Shown here piece after piece: positions 34,527 through 47,394 of a stretch of 64,000 nucleotides of DNA. Within the stretch, counting starts at the first letter, position 1. Every line of letters begins with the position of its first letter. A program made the translations under genes and the position numbers. The notes below the pieces were generated by a model. That model ran no database searches. It had not been told where the DNA came from and saw nothing but the letters and a program-made list of their open reading frames with translations. Source of the DNA: Cyathus striatus (Eukaryota; Basidiomycota; Agaricomycetes; Agaricales; Nidulariaceae); the NCBI GenBank assembly GCA_025738555.1, contig JAOVFP010000002.1, positions 868,001 through 932,000 on the forward strand, given 5' to 3'.

Positions 34527-37492
34527 GGTTTCAGCGAAAGATGAAGCTCAAGGATTGATGGAGTACAACGAAGTCTATGTTCAAAAGCTGCGCGTGAGCT
34601 GGATGTGAGTCAATTACCGAATTAGTTATTGATTCCGTATTTGCCGGATGATGGATCTGAACTGGATCTGAAATGTTGACGCCAAGTTGACGCTGGTTCA
34701 GCCGAAATACAGACAAGCAGTCGCTATACTTGCGCTACACCATTGATTGTAACTATGGATCTCTTGCATAACTTATATCGATGTCTCATGGATGTTTCAT
34801 CAGCATAAATGCCTCATAAGTACTTATTAACGGAAAAAGAAGTTTCAAAGCGTCTTGACTTGATCATCATACTTAATTTACAGTTCAAGGAAATCCTTGC
34901 ACCGAGCCAATGAAATAGGAGTAAGCAACTGGGTCCTGAAGTCACAGCGGACTTCACGAGCGGCTGGAACTGTCAGGGCTAAATCTCGCAAGTCGGCCTT
35001 GTTAGCCTTTTCTTATTCCTACCCTCTTCTCTTGTCACGCTTATATGCCTATATCATGCCCTTTATATCATTCACCAGTCTACATTTCTTCTTTATTCTG
35101 TACTACTACACGATGGGTGCTTGTGCTGAATGCTATCTACCATTGGCGGTGGTTCTTGATTGGATCATCTCAACATCATGTTGTTTGAAGTTGTCCAACT
35201 TACAAGCTGTAGTTGTTTGGACTATTGGAATATGCCAAACAACAGCGTGGAGTCTGAACCGTGCACGCGTGCACGTTGACGTCATGGTCTTGAGTTGGTC
35301 TTGAGTCTTGACAATGACAGTACCAACGTCTTGTCTGCACTATCACGTCAGACTCCTTTGTTTAAGGCTCAGGTGTCCAACAACAAGCCTTCACTAACTT
35401 CAAGTTCATGATGTCGCACACTGCTATGGATTCCCCAGTGACTCTTAGATGGAGCACGCAGCACGGGGAGAGTACTTCAAGGGTACTTAATGATGAAATA
35501 CCATAGCAAGAAGGAACTCAGAGCCGAGGGAGCGTTGCGATGAGTTCAAAGCTGGAAGCGGGTTGGCAGTGGGAAAGGCAAGTCACTGTGTGGCGGCTGA
35601 AGCGCTGAGGGCTTGCTAAGAAGGCATGAGAATGGCATGGATGACCATAGGATTGGTGTCGGCTTTCACGTTGTACACAACGCTCAACCACGCGCTGCCC
35701 ACTCATACCGCCTTGACGCTTTGGCATCTAGCCACTTACTCATAACACATGGTGCGCGCTCATTAGCCGTGACGCCTCCAGCCACACATCTCCTGGTGTC
35801 CTATCCCTGGTAGGGCATCCCGAGTCATCTACTTTACGGCCGCCATCTCACTTGACCAAAGATTCCCTTATCTTGTACATTACTATGGACAGTGCCTTAC
35901 TTTACGGTAGACGTTACATCGTCGCGACATATGGCTTATCCATAACCGACGTAAAATACAGGATTTAAAAATAAAAATAAAAATAAATATAGGATTGGTG
36001 TGAGGGCAAGGTCGGAACCCTTTTTCCGCTTCTCTGGGGACGTTAAGGCTGATGTTATCAGCCAGGTTTCCGAAATATTCGTTATCTTGTTTCACTCGTG
36101 AGTAATTAATGGATAAGGTATCTTGAGAACCTATTATTGCGTCAGTTTTAAGCAAAGGCATGACCCCCGAACCCCATAACATTGCAGTCGACATCTGAAA
36201 CTTAAATTGATTAACCTATTGATTTGGAGACTTCAAAAGCACACATAAAATTCGCATCATGGCTTTTCTATCCCGCTTTAGTCTTGCTGATCTTGTCGAT
36301 ACTTGGTAGGTGAAATTGCATACATCACGTTTAGTAACGCAAACATTGAATTGAATGGCAGGGTTAGGGAAACTGGGAATGGCAACGATCGTACCGTGGA
36401 AGGATCATTTTCTCTTTCATTAACAAGACCCCACGCTTGGTGCACATCCAACTTCGCACTAAATGCGATGTTCAGTTCTTACGAAAAAGCAGTGGTGAGA
36501 TAGTTACACGAATCCTCGGACAAGGGAGGTGTCTGTTCGTTGTTTACGACTTCAGGTTCGAACATGCGTCGGCTGCGGCACCGTGATTGATTCATAGCCT
36601 TAACACACTACAACGACAGAAGGTTTTACACTAAAAATTTATGGATTATGGCAAGATTATGGTACTGAAAAATACGTAGTGCCGATTGCTGCACCCCGTA
36701 TACTTGTTCTTCATTAACTTGGTTCGTCATAGCCTGGATCCTCCCGATACACCCAATCGCTCCTCAAGGCCCAATCCCTTCTTTCTAAGTGGAAAGATGC
36801 CACATGCGATGTACCTGAGTCACGTCTAATTACCGAATCAAAAACGGCCAGGAGTAGCCTTAATGTACAAATGTCCTGGACGACTTGTACGTACTCGATT
36901 TGCGTATCGCCGGCTATCAATAATCATTGCTAGCAGTAGTGTCATGTCCCGACGGGTGGATGTCGCAAAGAAAAATCACCGGAGATCTTGTCACTACTGG
37001 GACACATGCCAGCATAACATGGCATTCGGTATTTCAAATAAGTACCTCGTATATCCAATTACTAAATCTATACTTAGCGGATGAAGCACTCTAAGATGAG
37101 TCATGGAGGAGAAGTCGACTACAGCGATAAAGCGAAATGAATCAATGAAGTTGAAAGTAAACTAACAAGGTGTTGCAATGGTATTTCCCTGCCGGACTTC
37201 TCGTCGATGATTGTCGAGTGACGATCTGTCGCTTCACTTCAACGGGTCACTGCTATTGGTTAGCGATTGGTGTGAAGCGACGTTCATATGTCTGCACATC
37301 CGTGTATCCGACTGCGTTCCTTGAACAACAGCAGCGAGATTCTTACCAGTAAGGCAAACCTCCGATCTTGACCGAATGTCCCCGTATCCAGTTCTCACTG
37401 CAGGGGTTTCTGCAGAATAGGGCCATGTCATTCGCAAAATGGCTCACACGACTCGTCGAATATTGTCGTACCATGCTTAACATTCATCTGTT
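34527..37492. other. Long intergenic region, no confident gene
   Basis: ORFs such as 34897-35304 (135 codons) and 35883-36194 are unrecognised and lack supporting introns or motifs. A perfect palindrome GTGCACGCGTGCAC (35261-35274) followed by a CRE-type TGACGTCA (35277-35284) is present. An A-rich stretch lies at 35965-35995. Otherwise unremarkable. Confidence 0.45.
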
Positions 37493-37504
37493 GTTTAAAA
37501 GCAG
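37493..37504 (+). promoter_or_regulatory. TATA-like element of esterase 1
   Basis: GTTTAAAAGCAG about 45 bp upstream of the ATG. The same 12 bases occur at the same distance upstream of esterase 2 (44763-44774), and GTCCCCCAAGATGAAGGCTAC spans both start codons, so the core promoter was duplicated along with the gene. Confidence 0.55.
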
Positions 37505-37543
37505 AATGAATGAACCGATTGTTCTTTATCTCGGTCCCCCAAG

Positions 37544-40145
37544 ATGAAGGCTACCTTTTCTAGCCTTGTGCACTTATTCCTCCTTTCCACATTTTTCTCT
37601 ACGCCTATTGCATATGCGGCTCCTGCAAATGCGTCAGTACCTGTTGTTGAACTGGACTATGGGTCTTTCCAGGGAGTAGGAGATGGAAACCTCGTAAAGT
37701 TTCTTGGGATACCCTTTGCAGCTCCTCCGTAAGATATAACTTCAGCTATATCGAAACCATGCTAATCGTCTTACACAGTGTTGGAAATTTGCGATTTTCT
37801 CCGCCACAATCTCCTCTAAAATTCAGTGGAGTTCGTCAGGCAGCTAGCTACGGGTTAGCATGTCCCCAGCAAGCGGCAAAACCTTCTGTCTCTGCTCTCC
37901 CTCCCCCGCTTCAAACAGCTCTCCTCACTAATATTGGTCGGAACGTATCGGCATCCGAAGACTGTGAGAGAAATATCTCTGCAGTGAACTGCCTGCTGAT
38001 ACTCGACACTTTTGGTCAGGCCTCTTCATTAATGTTATAGCGCCTGCTTCAATTCCTCATAGTAAGAAGCTCCCAGTCGTATTTGTACGTTATGCCCATA
38101 TGAACTTCAATTGGACTCGACTAACATTCTTTCAACTTTTCAGTGGATATATGGCGGTTTGTGAAATTATATTGTCCAAAACGTTAATGTTACTAATTTT
38201 AAATACTAGGTGGATATGAATTTGGAGATACTTCCTTCAATACTGGAGACCCAGTTGTCAACCGTTCTATTGCGCTCAATGAGCCTGTCATTTATGTCTC
38301 AGCTAATTATCGTATTAATGGTTAGTCATGAAATCATCGTCTGAGGTGGAATGTAGTATTGACGAAATGATAGCATTTGGATTCTTGGGTGGCAAAGAAG
38401 CTCAGGCCGCTGGTGCAGGAAATGCTGGGATAAAGGACCGTGAGTTTCATTCGAGCATCCGCACTCTAGTCTCTACTCAAGTTATTGTGGTACTACAGAA
38501 CGCTTTGCTTTACAACGGGTCCAGAAAAATATTGCGAAGTTTGGTGGTGACCCGAAGAAAGTTACGATGTAGGTTTTCAATGCTTAAATCATTACTCGTG
38601 TTAACCATTTCTTAGCTGGGGAGAGAGTGCCGGGGCTCTTTCGGCTGGAGTTCACCTTGTTCTCAGTGATGGACACACTGAAGGACTGTACCGAGCTGCT
38701 GTAATGGTATGTTGAAGATCTGCGACTCACCTTATTTCATTATTCATTTACCTTCTTAATCTGTGTTTCCAGCAATCTGGTTCACCAATCCAGATGAGGT
38801 CTATCCTTGCCCAACAGCCTGTGTATGACCAACTAGTTTCCGATACTGGATGTGGTGGATCAAACTATACTTTTGCCTGTCTCCAAGCAGTCCCATACGA
38901 TACTTTACTGGCTGCTGTGAACAAATCTCCAGGCCTCTTCTCGTTCCAGAGCCTTAACCTTGCGTACCAACCAAGTATCGATGGCAAGCTTATTACCCGT
39001 AACCCGATCACCTCTGTTAAGAAAGCCTTGTATGCAAAGGTGCGTATATTTATAATAACAAAGGAATATAGTACTACCTATCATCTAACCTTTTCAAGGT
39101 TCCAATTATCAGCGGTGATACGGACGATGAGGGAACGTATGTTTTGACCAACTGCTTTATACTTTGAACGTAACTAACTAGAATATAATAGCCTTTTCTC
39201 GTTGTCAAACCTGAATATCACGTATGTTTCTGATTTCGAGATCTGAGTGTCGTGGTTAACATAGCCGGCCACCTAGGACCGATGCCGAACTGCGCGATTA
39301 CATATCCTCTGTGTGAGTATTAGGTATTAATTTTACAATAAATTAGTTCTTTACTAATGTCATTTCCCAGCTATTTCCCTGGGATCACGGATGCACAGCT
39401 CGATCAGATTCTGACTGCATATCCAGCCAACGATACATTGGTGAGCGAATCGCAAGATTACTTTCACAAGAATCATAATGACTCCATTAATAGGGTTCAC
39501 CATTTGATACTGGCAGTGCTAATGCACTTGGGTATAAGCATTTCCCTTCAAGTTATTCTATGGTATTACGCTGACGACTCCATCCACGATCCATTCAGTC
39601 CTCAATTCAAGCGACTCGCCGCTTTCCAAGGAGACTTTGAGTTCCAAGCTCCTAGGCGATTCTTTATGCAGACCGCTGCCAAAACTCAACCAACGTATGG
39701 ATTCAGTAAGTGTCCCATTATACATGGCTCTGAAATTGCATTCCAACCATAATTGTGAACAGTGTATAAGCGAGGAAAAGCCGTTCCATTCATTGCTGCG
39801 TTCCATACCTCTGATGTTACAGAATTCTACGGCTCCGGCGCTGGAGCGGATTTCATCGCAACTGATGCACTAAGTGAGTTGGATAAGTTCTTTTTGTACC
39901 ATGGTGCGAATTACTAACCGTTTATGCAGTCAACTTCGTAAATGTTTTGAACCCGAATTCGCGTACCCAGAATAAATAAGTCTGCTGTCGACTACCCATT
40001 GGCCTCTATACAGTTCCTCGCGCGAGGCACCTCCTATGTTCACATTCACCGACCCGGCTCCTGCCTTTAATATCACAACTGACACGTTTAGGTAATCAGC
40101 TCTGCAGGTCCTAACAACCATAACAGCGCAGCTTTTCCCTGCTTA
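37544..40145 (+). pseudogene. Secreted type-B carboxylesterase/lipase, unit 1 (C-terminal lesions)
   Basis: Begins MKATFSSLVHLFLLSTFF, a signal peptide. About 14 exons can be joined, including 37544-37728, 37779-37963, 38020-38084, a 13-nt micro-exon 38144-38156, 38210-38320, 38374-38439, 38499-38568, 38616-38706, 38773-39039 and 39099-39136. Spliced motifs are KFLGIPFAAPPVGNLRF, the oxyanion loop WIYGGGYEFGD, ANYRINAFGFLGG, the nucleophile elbow IWGESAGALSAGV, VPIISGDTDDEGT (acidic residue) and AAFHTSDVTEFYG (catalytic His). This is the alpha/beta-hydrolase carboxylesterase family. Compared with the paralogue at 44815, one base is missing near 39975, giving a TAA at 39977-39979, and a second stop follows near 40093. 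The last ~60 residues are therefore lost; homology continues to 40145. The catalytic triad remains upstream, so a truncated enzyme is conceivable. Confidence 0.85.
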
Positions 40146-40393
40146 ATACACTTGTGTTCTTGATTTGGTCACTGGGATAGGTAACGAACACAAATTATTT
40201 AATACACGATGGACTGTGCTGTCTTTCTTAATGAAATTGTTGATCTCGTCGGTGTGAACATCACTCAGTTCTTAAGCTCGTTATGAGATGTACACAATGA
40301 ATAAAGGGGTAATGTACATAAGTCCGAGAAAATATAGAAACAGCAAATGTCCGAGTTCATTCCATCGTAAGTCATGAAAATTCGTAATCGTAC

Positions 40394-41432
40394 TCAATCA
40401 TGTCCCTTCACATACATAGTTCCCGGCTGCTGCTGGTGAACCGCGCGAACCTTAGGCTGTAAACCCAACCTAACTGCAACTCCTATCATAAAAGCAACAG
40501 TAAACCCGAGAATGATCAAAGTCGCAAGTCTCAGTGCACTAAAATCAATAACCTGAGAACTAGTATTCCAAATGAGAATATCGTAGATGAGCTTATATGT
40601 GGCACGGATTGCAATCCATGGACAAATGAACAATGCGATGCTTCTTAACATCTGTAGATACAACCTGGTCAGAACATCGATTAAACTACTATCTTTTGAA
40701 TCATACCTGATCAGGTGCAATCAAATGTCGGGACTTCTGCCTCACAAGTATCGTCGTAGTCACAATATTTATCGCCATGAGAACGTAGAACGCGACATAG
40801 AGGTGCGTAAAGGTACTATATGCATCTGTCACTGTGTTCAAATTAAAACGAGTGACAGGAATAGTGCCGATCCCCGCAGTCGAAACTGAGCAAATAAGGA
40901 GCAAGAGAATTTGTACCCCGTCCAGAGTTGCTTTCCCTTTCGAGTATGCAATTTGGTTGAGAAGCGCTCGGTGGCGGATTAGGATTAATAATCCCCCAAA
41001 GAAGAAAATATCAGCCAGCTGAGGAAGGAAGTCGAGGCATGTGTAGAATCCTGGAGTGAAGTTGTATACGAAATTATCCTCTGCGAGGTCGACGGCGACG
41101 TAGATTGCGCCCATGACATACGATGCGACGAGAGTCATCGTGGTTAGGACAAGGAGGGCGCGGAATGGGATACCTGAGTTAACTAGGTAGTGGGGAGTTC
41201 TGCCATCTCGTTGGAATAGGAGTCGTAACGATTGGAATGTCTGGATGGCGGCAATGAAAGCGAATAGGACGTAAAAGGAGAATAGTGCAGTGTTGAAACT
41301 GTCGAGATCCAAACTGGAATCAGTGGAGCTACCAGTTATACCGCCTGATCCCCGGCCACCCCGTCGTGCAGAAACACCTGGTATGTCGACCGCGAGGAGT
41401 GCGACAATGAGGGATACACTAGGCCATATCAT
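40394..41432 (-). CDS. 7-TM membrane protein of unrecognised family, unit 1 (327 aa)
   Basis: Exons 40707-41432 and 40394-40651, intron 40652-40706 (GTATGA...TCTACAG, 55 nt), ending KGHD. A signal-peptide-like start (MIWPSVSLIVALLAVDIPGV) is followed by a Gly/Arg/Ser-rich linker and seven hydrophobic segments. These are ALFSFYVLFAFIAAIQTF, ALLVLTTMTLVASYVMGAIY, a third at IFFFGGLLILIRH, a fourth at VQILLLLICSVSTAG, LYVAFYVLMAINIVTTTIL, a sixth at IALFICPWIAIRATYKL, and LATLIILGFTVAFMIGVAV. The layout (cleavable leader, extracellular N-terminus, seven helices, short tail) resembles a receptor, but I recognise no family motif and name none. It is convergent with the esterase, 249 bp from the end of esterase homology, and this arrangement is kept in all module copies. 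Copies lie at 47628-50861 (pseudogene) and 60859-61888. Confidence 0.8.
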
Positions 41433-42257
41433 GGTGAATGAAAGGAATGAACAGGATGGATGGTACTTGGAAACGAGTCACTTTTATATCTACACTTCAG
41501 GGTATCCATATCAATTGTGACAAGTTGACATGGACAGATGAATGATTTTCACAATGTTGCCCAGGAGAATAGCCTTTGTATACGCCTGGATGGCCACTCA
41601 TACTCCGCGTGAAGTTGATGTAGGTCGAGTTAGGAAAGGATACAAGCCTTATAAGTAAGTGCTGTAAAGGAAAGGCGCCATTTGCCGTTGAATGAGAAGA
41701 TGAAATTAAAAGGGTAGGACGAACTAGGCATACCCTGCATGCCAAGATCAGACCGTCTGTCAGCTGAATATGCTACTCCGCAGCATTTGCAGGTCCCAAG
41801 GAAATTACTCACCTACATTACAGATAGGAGGACAACCCTTACCCAGTACCGCATTGTATAATGCTTAATACTGTCCGAAACAAGTCTGAAATCGTGTAAT
41901 ATAATATTCATGAAAACTTCGAACACTTTGCAGTACTTATTATACACAGAATGCGAACCGCTGTAGTGAAGGAAAACTTGCTGCACTACGAGCTCGATTC
42001 TCGGAACCCAAGACAGTAGACTTGCCCAAGACATTCAAGTTGAACTTACACATACTTACGTAATTGCCAAGAGTCTCCTCCACGCAAGGCCCCTCCCTCC
42101 CCTCCCTACCCTACTACCGTTTCTTACTGGTGAAAAGCATCCTCCCCGTCATATACATACTTTAGGCCCATGTTTTCGCCCACACCGCAAAACAGCCTTA
42201 CACTTACCGCTCCCCACTTCTCCTTCACCCACTGCCTCTCCCTTCTTAGCGCCCGCC
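41433..42257. other. Conserved 5' flank of 7-TM gene 1, then intergenic
   Basis: 41440-41760 aligns with 50870-51180 and 61890-62190 (for example TTGACATGGACAGATGA, CCCAGGAGAATA/CCCTGGAGAATA, GCGCCATTTG), so the 7-TM promoter was duplicated with the module. 41760-42257 has no assigned content; no GFA copy was found here. Confidence 0.55.
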
Positions 42258-42813
42258 TTGCCAAGACATGCCATGCCACTCGAAATAACTTCCCCTTCGC
42301 CACGTACGGCAAGAACGCCTTCCTCTTATGTAATAGTCTTATACGCAGTCGTCGTCAAGTCGTCGTCTCCTACTAGAAGAACAGCGCCACTGGTGCAACC
42401 TTACCCTGTTTGGCGTCTTGATCCCGCTGAGACTGCATATACTTATCCAGTGCCCCTTCAAGCTGCTTATGCTTTCAAGCCCCCAGCCCACCTCTCTCAC
42501 TAACGTCGAAGTTACTTCAAACCGTCCAGAGCCAACGGACCCGCCCTACAGGCCAACTTTTGCTGTTCTAGCCCAGTGTTTAGATATGCAGCGTCGTTGG
42601 TCGTGGCCCCATCGTAACGAAAGTGAAAGACAACTTGCTCTGCGCAGCTTTTGGATTCATGATGGTCCTTTGGGCGTTCCGGGAGGGTTAGTAGCATGGA
42701 AGAACTGGGGCGATGAAGATAAAGCAGATACGTTGGTTGGGCAACGGAGTGTACCTAGTACGCCTATTGCAGTAGAATGGGAGGAAGAAGGTATACGCTA
42801 TTCTTGGGTTTGA
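42258..42813 (+). CDS. Hypothetical protein, frame-shifted
   Basis: Two overlapping open frames (42258-42503 and 42418-42813) look like one gene with a frame change in 42418-42503. The C-terminal half is the more gene-like: YRPTFAVLAQCLDMQRRWSW, ALRSFWIHDGPLGVPGGLVA and a tail VEWEEEGIRYSWV, with normal composition. The start may be the ATG at about 42273 (MPLEITSPSPRTART). No GT-AG intron convincingly bridges the two frames. No family recognised. Confidence 0.4.
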
Positions 42814-44077
42814 CTGTTATAAATGGGCTGATGGGGCTGTTTAGTCTATAGATGTGGTTTAATGCAATCTTGTGTAGACGAGGATTCTAGTGGGAAGAAT
42901 GAGTACATTACTGTTGGTTAGTTCCTCGGATGCAGCTCTATGCTGTCTGGGTGGGGCGGCCATGAGCGGACGGTGTGGGTAGGCGAAAGTTAAGAGGAGG
43001 GGGATGCATAGCGCAACTCTGGGGCAGTCTCAGCGGAAGAAGGTACGTGAGCTGCTGTTACAATATCCCACTAGAAGCTAACGGGTTTGTTATGTAGTCT
43101 CTAGACATCGCTTAGCTAGGTGTTCTGGTACACGAACTCTCGCAGTCGTAAGAAATTACGGGATGGGATGGGGTTAGACGACCATTTCCTAGCCTATACA
43201 ATGTCGCCTATTGTGCGTTCTCTCAATGTCGTTCCTTCATCCCACAGGCTCCGATAGCCTTGAGGTCTTGACGCATCTGTTCCTCTTGCTGGCTCACGTA
43301 ACGTCGTCTCATCATCTTCATGTCATATGCGCAACACGGAGGCTCCGATAGCCTTGATACGTCCCCTATTTAACCACTGCTATACGTCGTATTGTCAAGT
43401 TACGCCTCGCTGGCGAAAGCCACAACTCAGCTTCGTATGCAAATTAATATACGTATTGTGCACCCACAGGTGAATTCCAGCTAACTCAGGACCTAGGAAA
43501 TCTGTGTATGTCGCTGGGTACACGCAGTGTCACCCACCTATTCCCCCAGTGTACGCGCACGCGTACGGTCTTGATGGTCTCAAATATTCTGTCTCGGTTG
43601 ACCATTTATAGGCAATAGCGCGCTGCTCTATATTCAGTTGTTATAAGCGATAATATAGCTGTCTCCCTCCCTGTGACTACTTATATCGTGACATTATGAG
43701 ATGAATGATCTACGCAGATTGTAGGCCAACTGGGTTTCTAATGTTTAACTTTGGGTGTTGATTCGTCGTATATTACCCTGATCTGGCATTTCACTGGGAA
43801 TGACCGCCAAGCGCTTCTGCCTGGTTTTTTGTTTTGCTGCTTCTGATAGCAGTCTTCAGTACATATATCTCGAAATAACATATAAATGATCTTCTATTAT
43901 ATTCTTGCCGCTTAGGTAACACCATTTACACGCTCAGTGCTATGCTTAGCAACAGGAGTGTGAAAGCGACTTGCAGTGCAACGGTCGAAAGCCTCAGTGC
44001 CAGTTAACGTCGACTGCACTGCAGTACAATCTCAGATAATTTTCGTTAGGAAGGCATACAAATGTTATAACACTGCT
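42814..44077. other. Intergenic, no gene seen
   Basis: Contains a short direct repeat GGCTCCGATAGCCTTGA at 43248 and 43341 but no recognisable ORF, RNA gene or transposon end. Confidence 0.45.
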
Positions 44078-44205
44078 AGTAAACGTTTTAGACACGAATT
44101 AACGTAGCCAAAATAACACAAGTCTCTGTCGCTACCTATTGGTCACTGTGCAGTTCCACCGAGCCACCTGACTCCTATGTTCTTGACATGCTTTATTTTG
44201 TCAGA
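44078..44205 (+). pseudogene. Esterase 3'-end relic
   Basis: Aligns with the last exon of the esterases (47182-47310): TAAACGTTTTAGACACGAATT, then AATAACACAAGTCT, ACCTATTGGTCACTGTGCAG and CTCCTATGTTC parallel the paralogue's sequence in order. Strongly diverged, with indels; no reading frame. It marks a further, older copy of the module between units 1 and 2. Confidence 0.7.
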
Positions 44206-44814
44206 TGTCTTGAGCCCTTCAATCTCCCATGGAGGCCCGCACTGCAAGCTCATCTTGCAACTAGATCTTGTCCACATCACGATTCACTAGGGGTAGGGAG
44301 TGCATGCGTCCAGACTCCACTACCATTTCCTTTTTGAAGAAAATGTAGGTATGATGCTTGCTAAGTGGCTGGTGGGCGCATCTGGAAACTGTCGGCCTCA
44401 AACAAGTGACCGGCCCTGGTGCCTGATGCATTGATGGGTCAAGCAGAGATCCCGCATCGCAAACTTTGTCCACAGCAAGATCATATATTCATTGCATGAT
44501 AACCCCTTGGTAAAGTTACACAGATAGTGAGTATTCACATTTAAAGCCTTTGCTCCAATGCTCCTGGCTGCAGTAAGCCTACATGCGAAGTAGTTAACCA
44601 CGCTGATAAGTTTAGACCTCGACCTTTCTGTCCGTCACAAATATATTCGAAACGTAGGTAAGGATCTCGTGGCACTGATGTCTCAGATACATATATGTTC
44701 TCTCAACTAATGCCATATATGCAATTCAACATTTCGCAGCTTCCCCAGTAACGGGAATGTCGGTTTAAAAGCAGATTTAACACACCCATTATCCTTCACA
44801 GGAGGTCCCCCAAG
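44206..44814. other. 5' flank of esterase 2
   Basis: No gene seen. The promoter-proximal part (44755-44814) aligns with 37486-37543 and includes the TATA-like GTTTAAAAGCAG at 44763-44774. Confidence 0.5.
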
Positions 44815-47394
44815 ATGAAGGCTACTTTCGCGAGCATCGTGCACTTATTCCTCATTTCTACATTTCTTAGTTCGCCTAGTATTGCATACGCGGCTTCAGA
44901 AAACGCATCATTACCCGTAGTTAAACTGGACTATGGCGCGTTTCAGGGTGTTGGCGATGGAAACCTCGTAAAGTTCCTTGGAATGCCCTTCGCAGCACCT
45001 CCGTAAGATTTCGTTTCCATAATATGGAAACCTCTTAATCATCTTTATAACGTTGGAAATTTGCGCTTTGCCCCACCACAATCTCCTCTCAAATTCAGTG
45101 GAGATCGCCAGGCATCTAACTACGGTCTAGCGTGTCCCCAGCAAGCACCAAAACCTTCTGTCTCCGCACTCCCTCCCCCGCTTCAAACAGCGCTCCTCAC
45201 TAGTATTGGTAGGAATATATCGGCATCTGAAGACTGTAAGAGTAGTAGCATGTCCTGATTTAACTGTCTGCTGATTTACATCACGCTTTGTCAGGTCTCT
45301 TCATTAACGTTATAGCCCCTGCGTCAATTCCTCGTGGCAAGCAACTCCCAGTCGTCTTTGTGCGTTAGATGAATTTCAGTTGGACTCAACTAATGTTTCT
45401 TTATCTTTTCAGTGGATATATGGCGGTTTGAGCTTAGCTTGTCGATATAAAAGGTTACTTATTCTTTTATAGGTGGATATGAATTTGGAGATACTTCCTC
45501 CAACACCGGAGACCCAGTTGTTAATCGTTCTATTGCCCTCAACGAGCCTGTCATTTACGTCTCGGCTAACTATCGTATGAACGGTATGTCTATAATTTAT
45601 CCGCTCAATTAACATGAAGTTCTAACGAGCTCCTGAAAAGCGTTTGGATTCTTGGGTGGGAAGGAAGCTCAGGCCGCTGGAGCTGGAAATGTAGGGATAA
45701 AAGACCGTGAGTTATGTCTGAATTTTCATAGCCTCGTTCTTACAGTGGGTACACAGAGCGATTTGCTTTGCAATGGGTCCAAAAATATATTGCGAAGTTT
45801 GGTGGCGATCCAAAGAAAGTTACGATGTAGGGTTACGTTGCTTAAAATGGATCGCTTAGTATATTACTTATGTTCCCCGTTATTCAGCTGGGGAGAGAGT
45901 GCCGGGGCTATTTCGGTTGGCGTTCACCTTATTCTGAACGATGGACATACCGAAGGACTGTACCGAGCTGCTGTCATGGTATGTTCAAGATCGGCAACCA
46001 TTACTTTATTATTGGTTTACCTCCCTCATCTCCCTCTGTAGGAATCTGGCTCACCTGCCCAAATGAGGTCTATACTTAACCAACAGCCTGTGTATGACCC
46101 GCTAGTTTCCGATACTGGATGTGGTGGATCAAACGATACTTTTGCCTGTCTCCGAGAAGTCCCATACGATACCTTACTGGCTGCTGTGAACAAATCTCCC
46201 GGTCTGTTTTCGTTCCAGAGCCTTAACCTTGCGTACCAACCAAGCATTGACGGAAATTTTATTACTCGTAACCCGATAACCTCTGTGAAGAAAGGCTTGT
46301 ATGCAAGGGTGTGTATATGCAATTTCAATGGAATACTTGTCATCTAACTTTTTTCAAGGTTCCAATTATCAGCGGTGATACAGACGATGAGGGGACGTAC
46401 GTTTTTACTCACATTACATACTAGTTGCAGTGGATTTAATGGTTATCTACTAGCCTTTTCTCGCTGTCAAATCTGAATATCACGTATGTTGTTTATTGCA
46501 AAACCCGAGTGTGGTAATTAACATTGCCCGCCGCTCAGGACCGACACGGAATTACGGGATTACATATCCTCTGTGTGAGTATTAGCTATAATTGAATATA
46601 GAATATGCCAGTTATTAATGTTATTTACTAGATATCTTCCTGGAATCACAGATGCACAGCTGGATCAAATTCTGATTGCATATCCTGCCATTGATACATT
46701 GGTGAGCAAGATCGCGATCAATTACTTACAACGAGTTGTACTAACACCAGTGATAGGGCTCGCCGTTTGATACTGGTAGTGCCAATGCACTTGGGTACGA
46801 ACACTCCTTTATTTCATAGAATTATGCTGACAATCTTGTTTGTTTAGTCCTCAATTTAAGCGACTTGCTGCTTTCCAAGGAGACTTTGAATTCCAAGCTC
46901 CTAGGCGTTCGTTTATGCAAGCCGCTGCTAAAACTCAACCAACATATGGATTCAGTATGTATTCCGTCATGTACAACTGTAAAAACTGCTCACTGATTAC
47001 AACACGAACAGTGTATAAGCGAGGAAAGACTGTTCCATACATTGGTGCGTTTCATACCTCCGATCTTGCTGAATTCTATGGCTCCGGTACTGGAGCGGAT
47101 TTCATCGCAACCGATGCTTTAAGTGAGTTTGATTTGTCTTGTATCATGATGCGAAATAACTAATCGTTTATGTAGTCAACTTTGTAAATGTCTTAGACCC
47201 GAATTCGCGTGCCCGCAATAACATTAGTCTGCTGTCGACCACCTATTGGCCTCTGTACAGTTCCTCACGCGAAGCACTTCCCATGTTCACATTCATCGAT
47301 CCAACACCTGCCTTCAATATTACAACTGACACGTTTAGGCAGGGAGCTTTGCAAGTCCTTACTAAAATAACTGCGCAGTTATTCCCTGTTTAGT
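44815..47394 (+). CDS. Secreted type-B carboxylesterase/lipase, unit 2
   Basis: Paralogue of 37544-40145 with the same exon layout, including the 13-nt micro-exon after the FVF/VVF junction. Signal peptide MKATFASIVHLFLISTFLSS; KFLGMPFAAPP; WIYGGGYEFGD; AFGFLGGKEAQAAG; IWGESAGAISVGV; VPIISGDTDDEGT; GAFHTSDLAEFYG; full C-terminus NITTDTFRQGALQ ... LFPV and TAG at 47392-47394. All splice sites look sound except intron 1 (from 45003). The acceptor, CACAGTG in the paralogue, reads TAACG here, so the AG is lost together with one base, which would prevent normal joining of exon 1 to exon 2. Otherwise the gene is intact. The reaction is hydrolysis of carboxylic esters, extracellular. The exact substrate cannot be told from sequence. 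Confidence 0.82.

Noticed and set aside
34897..35304. 135-codon ORF as a membrane protein
   Set aside because: Hydrophobic stretch is short and Tyr/Phe-rich by composition; no family resemblance or splice support.
35613..35813. Overlapping ORFs on both strands at 35518-35813
   Set aside because: Mutual shadows in GC-richer DNA, no domain recognised.
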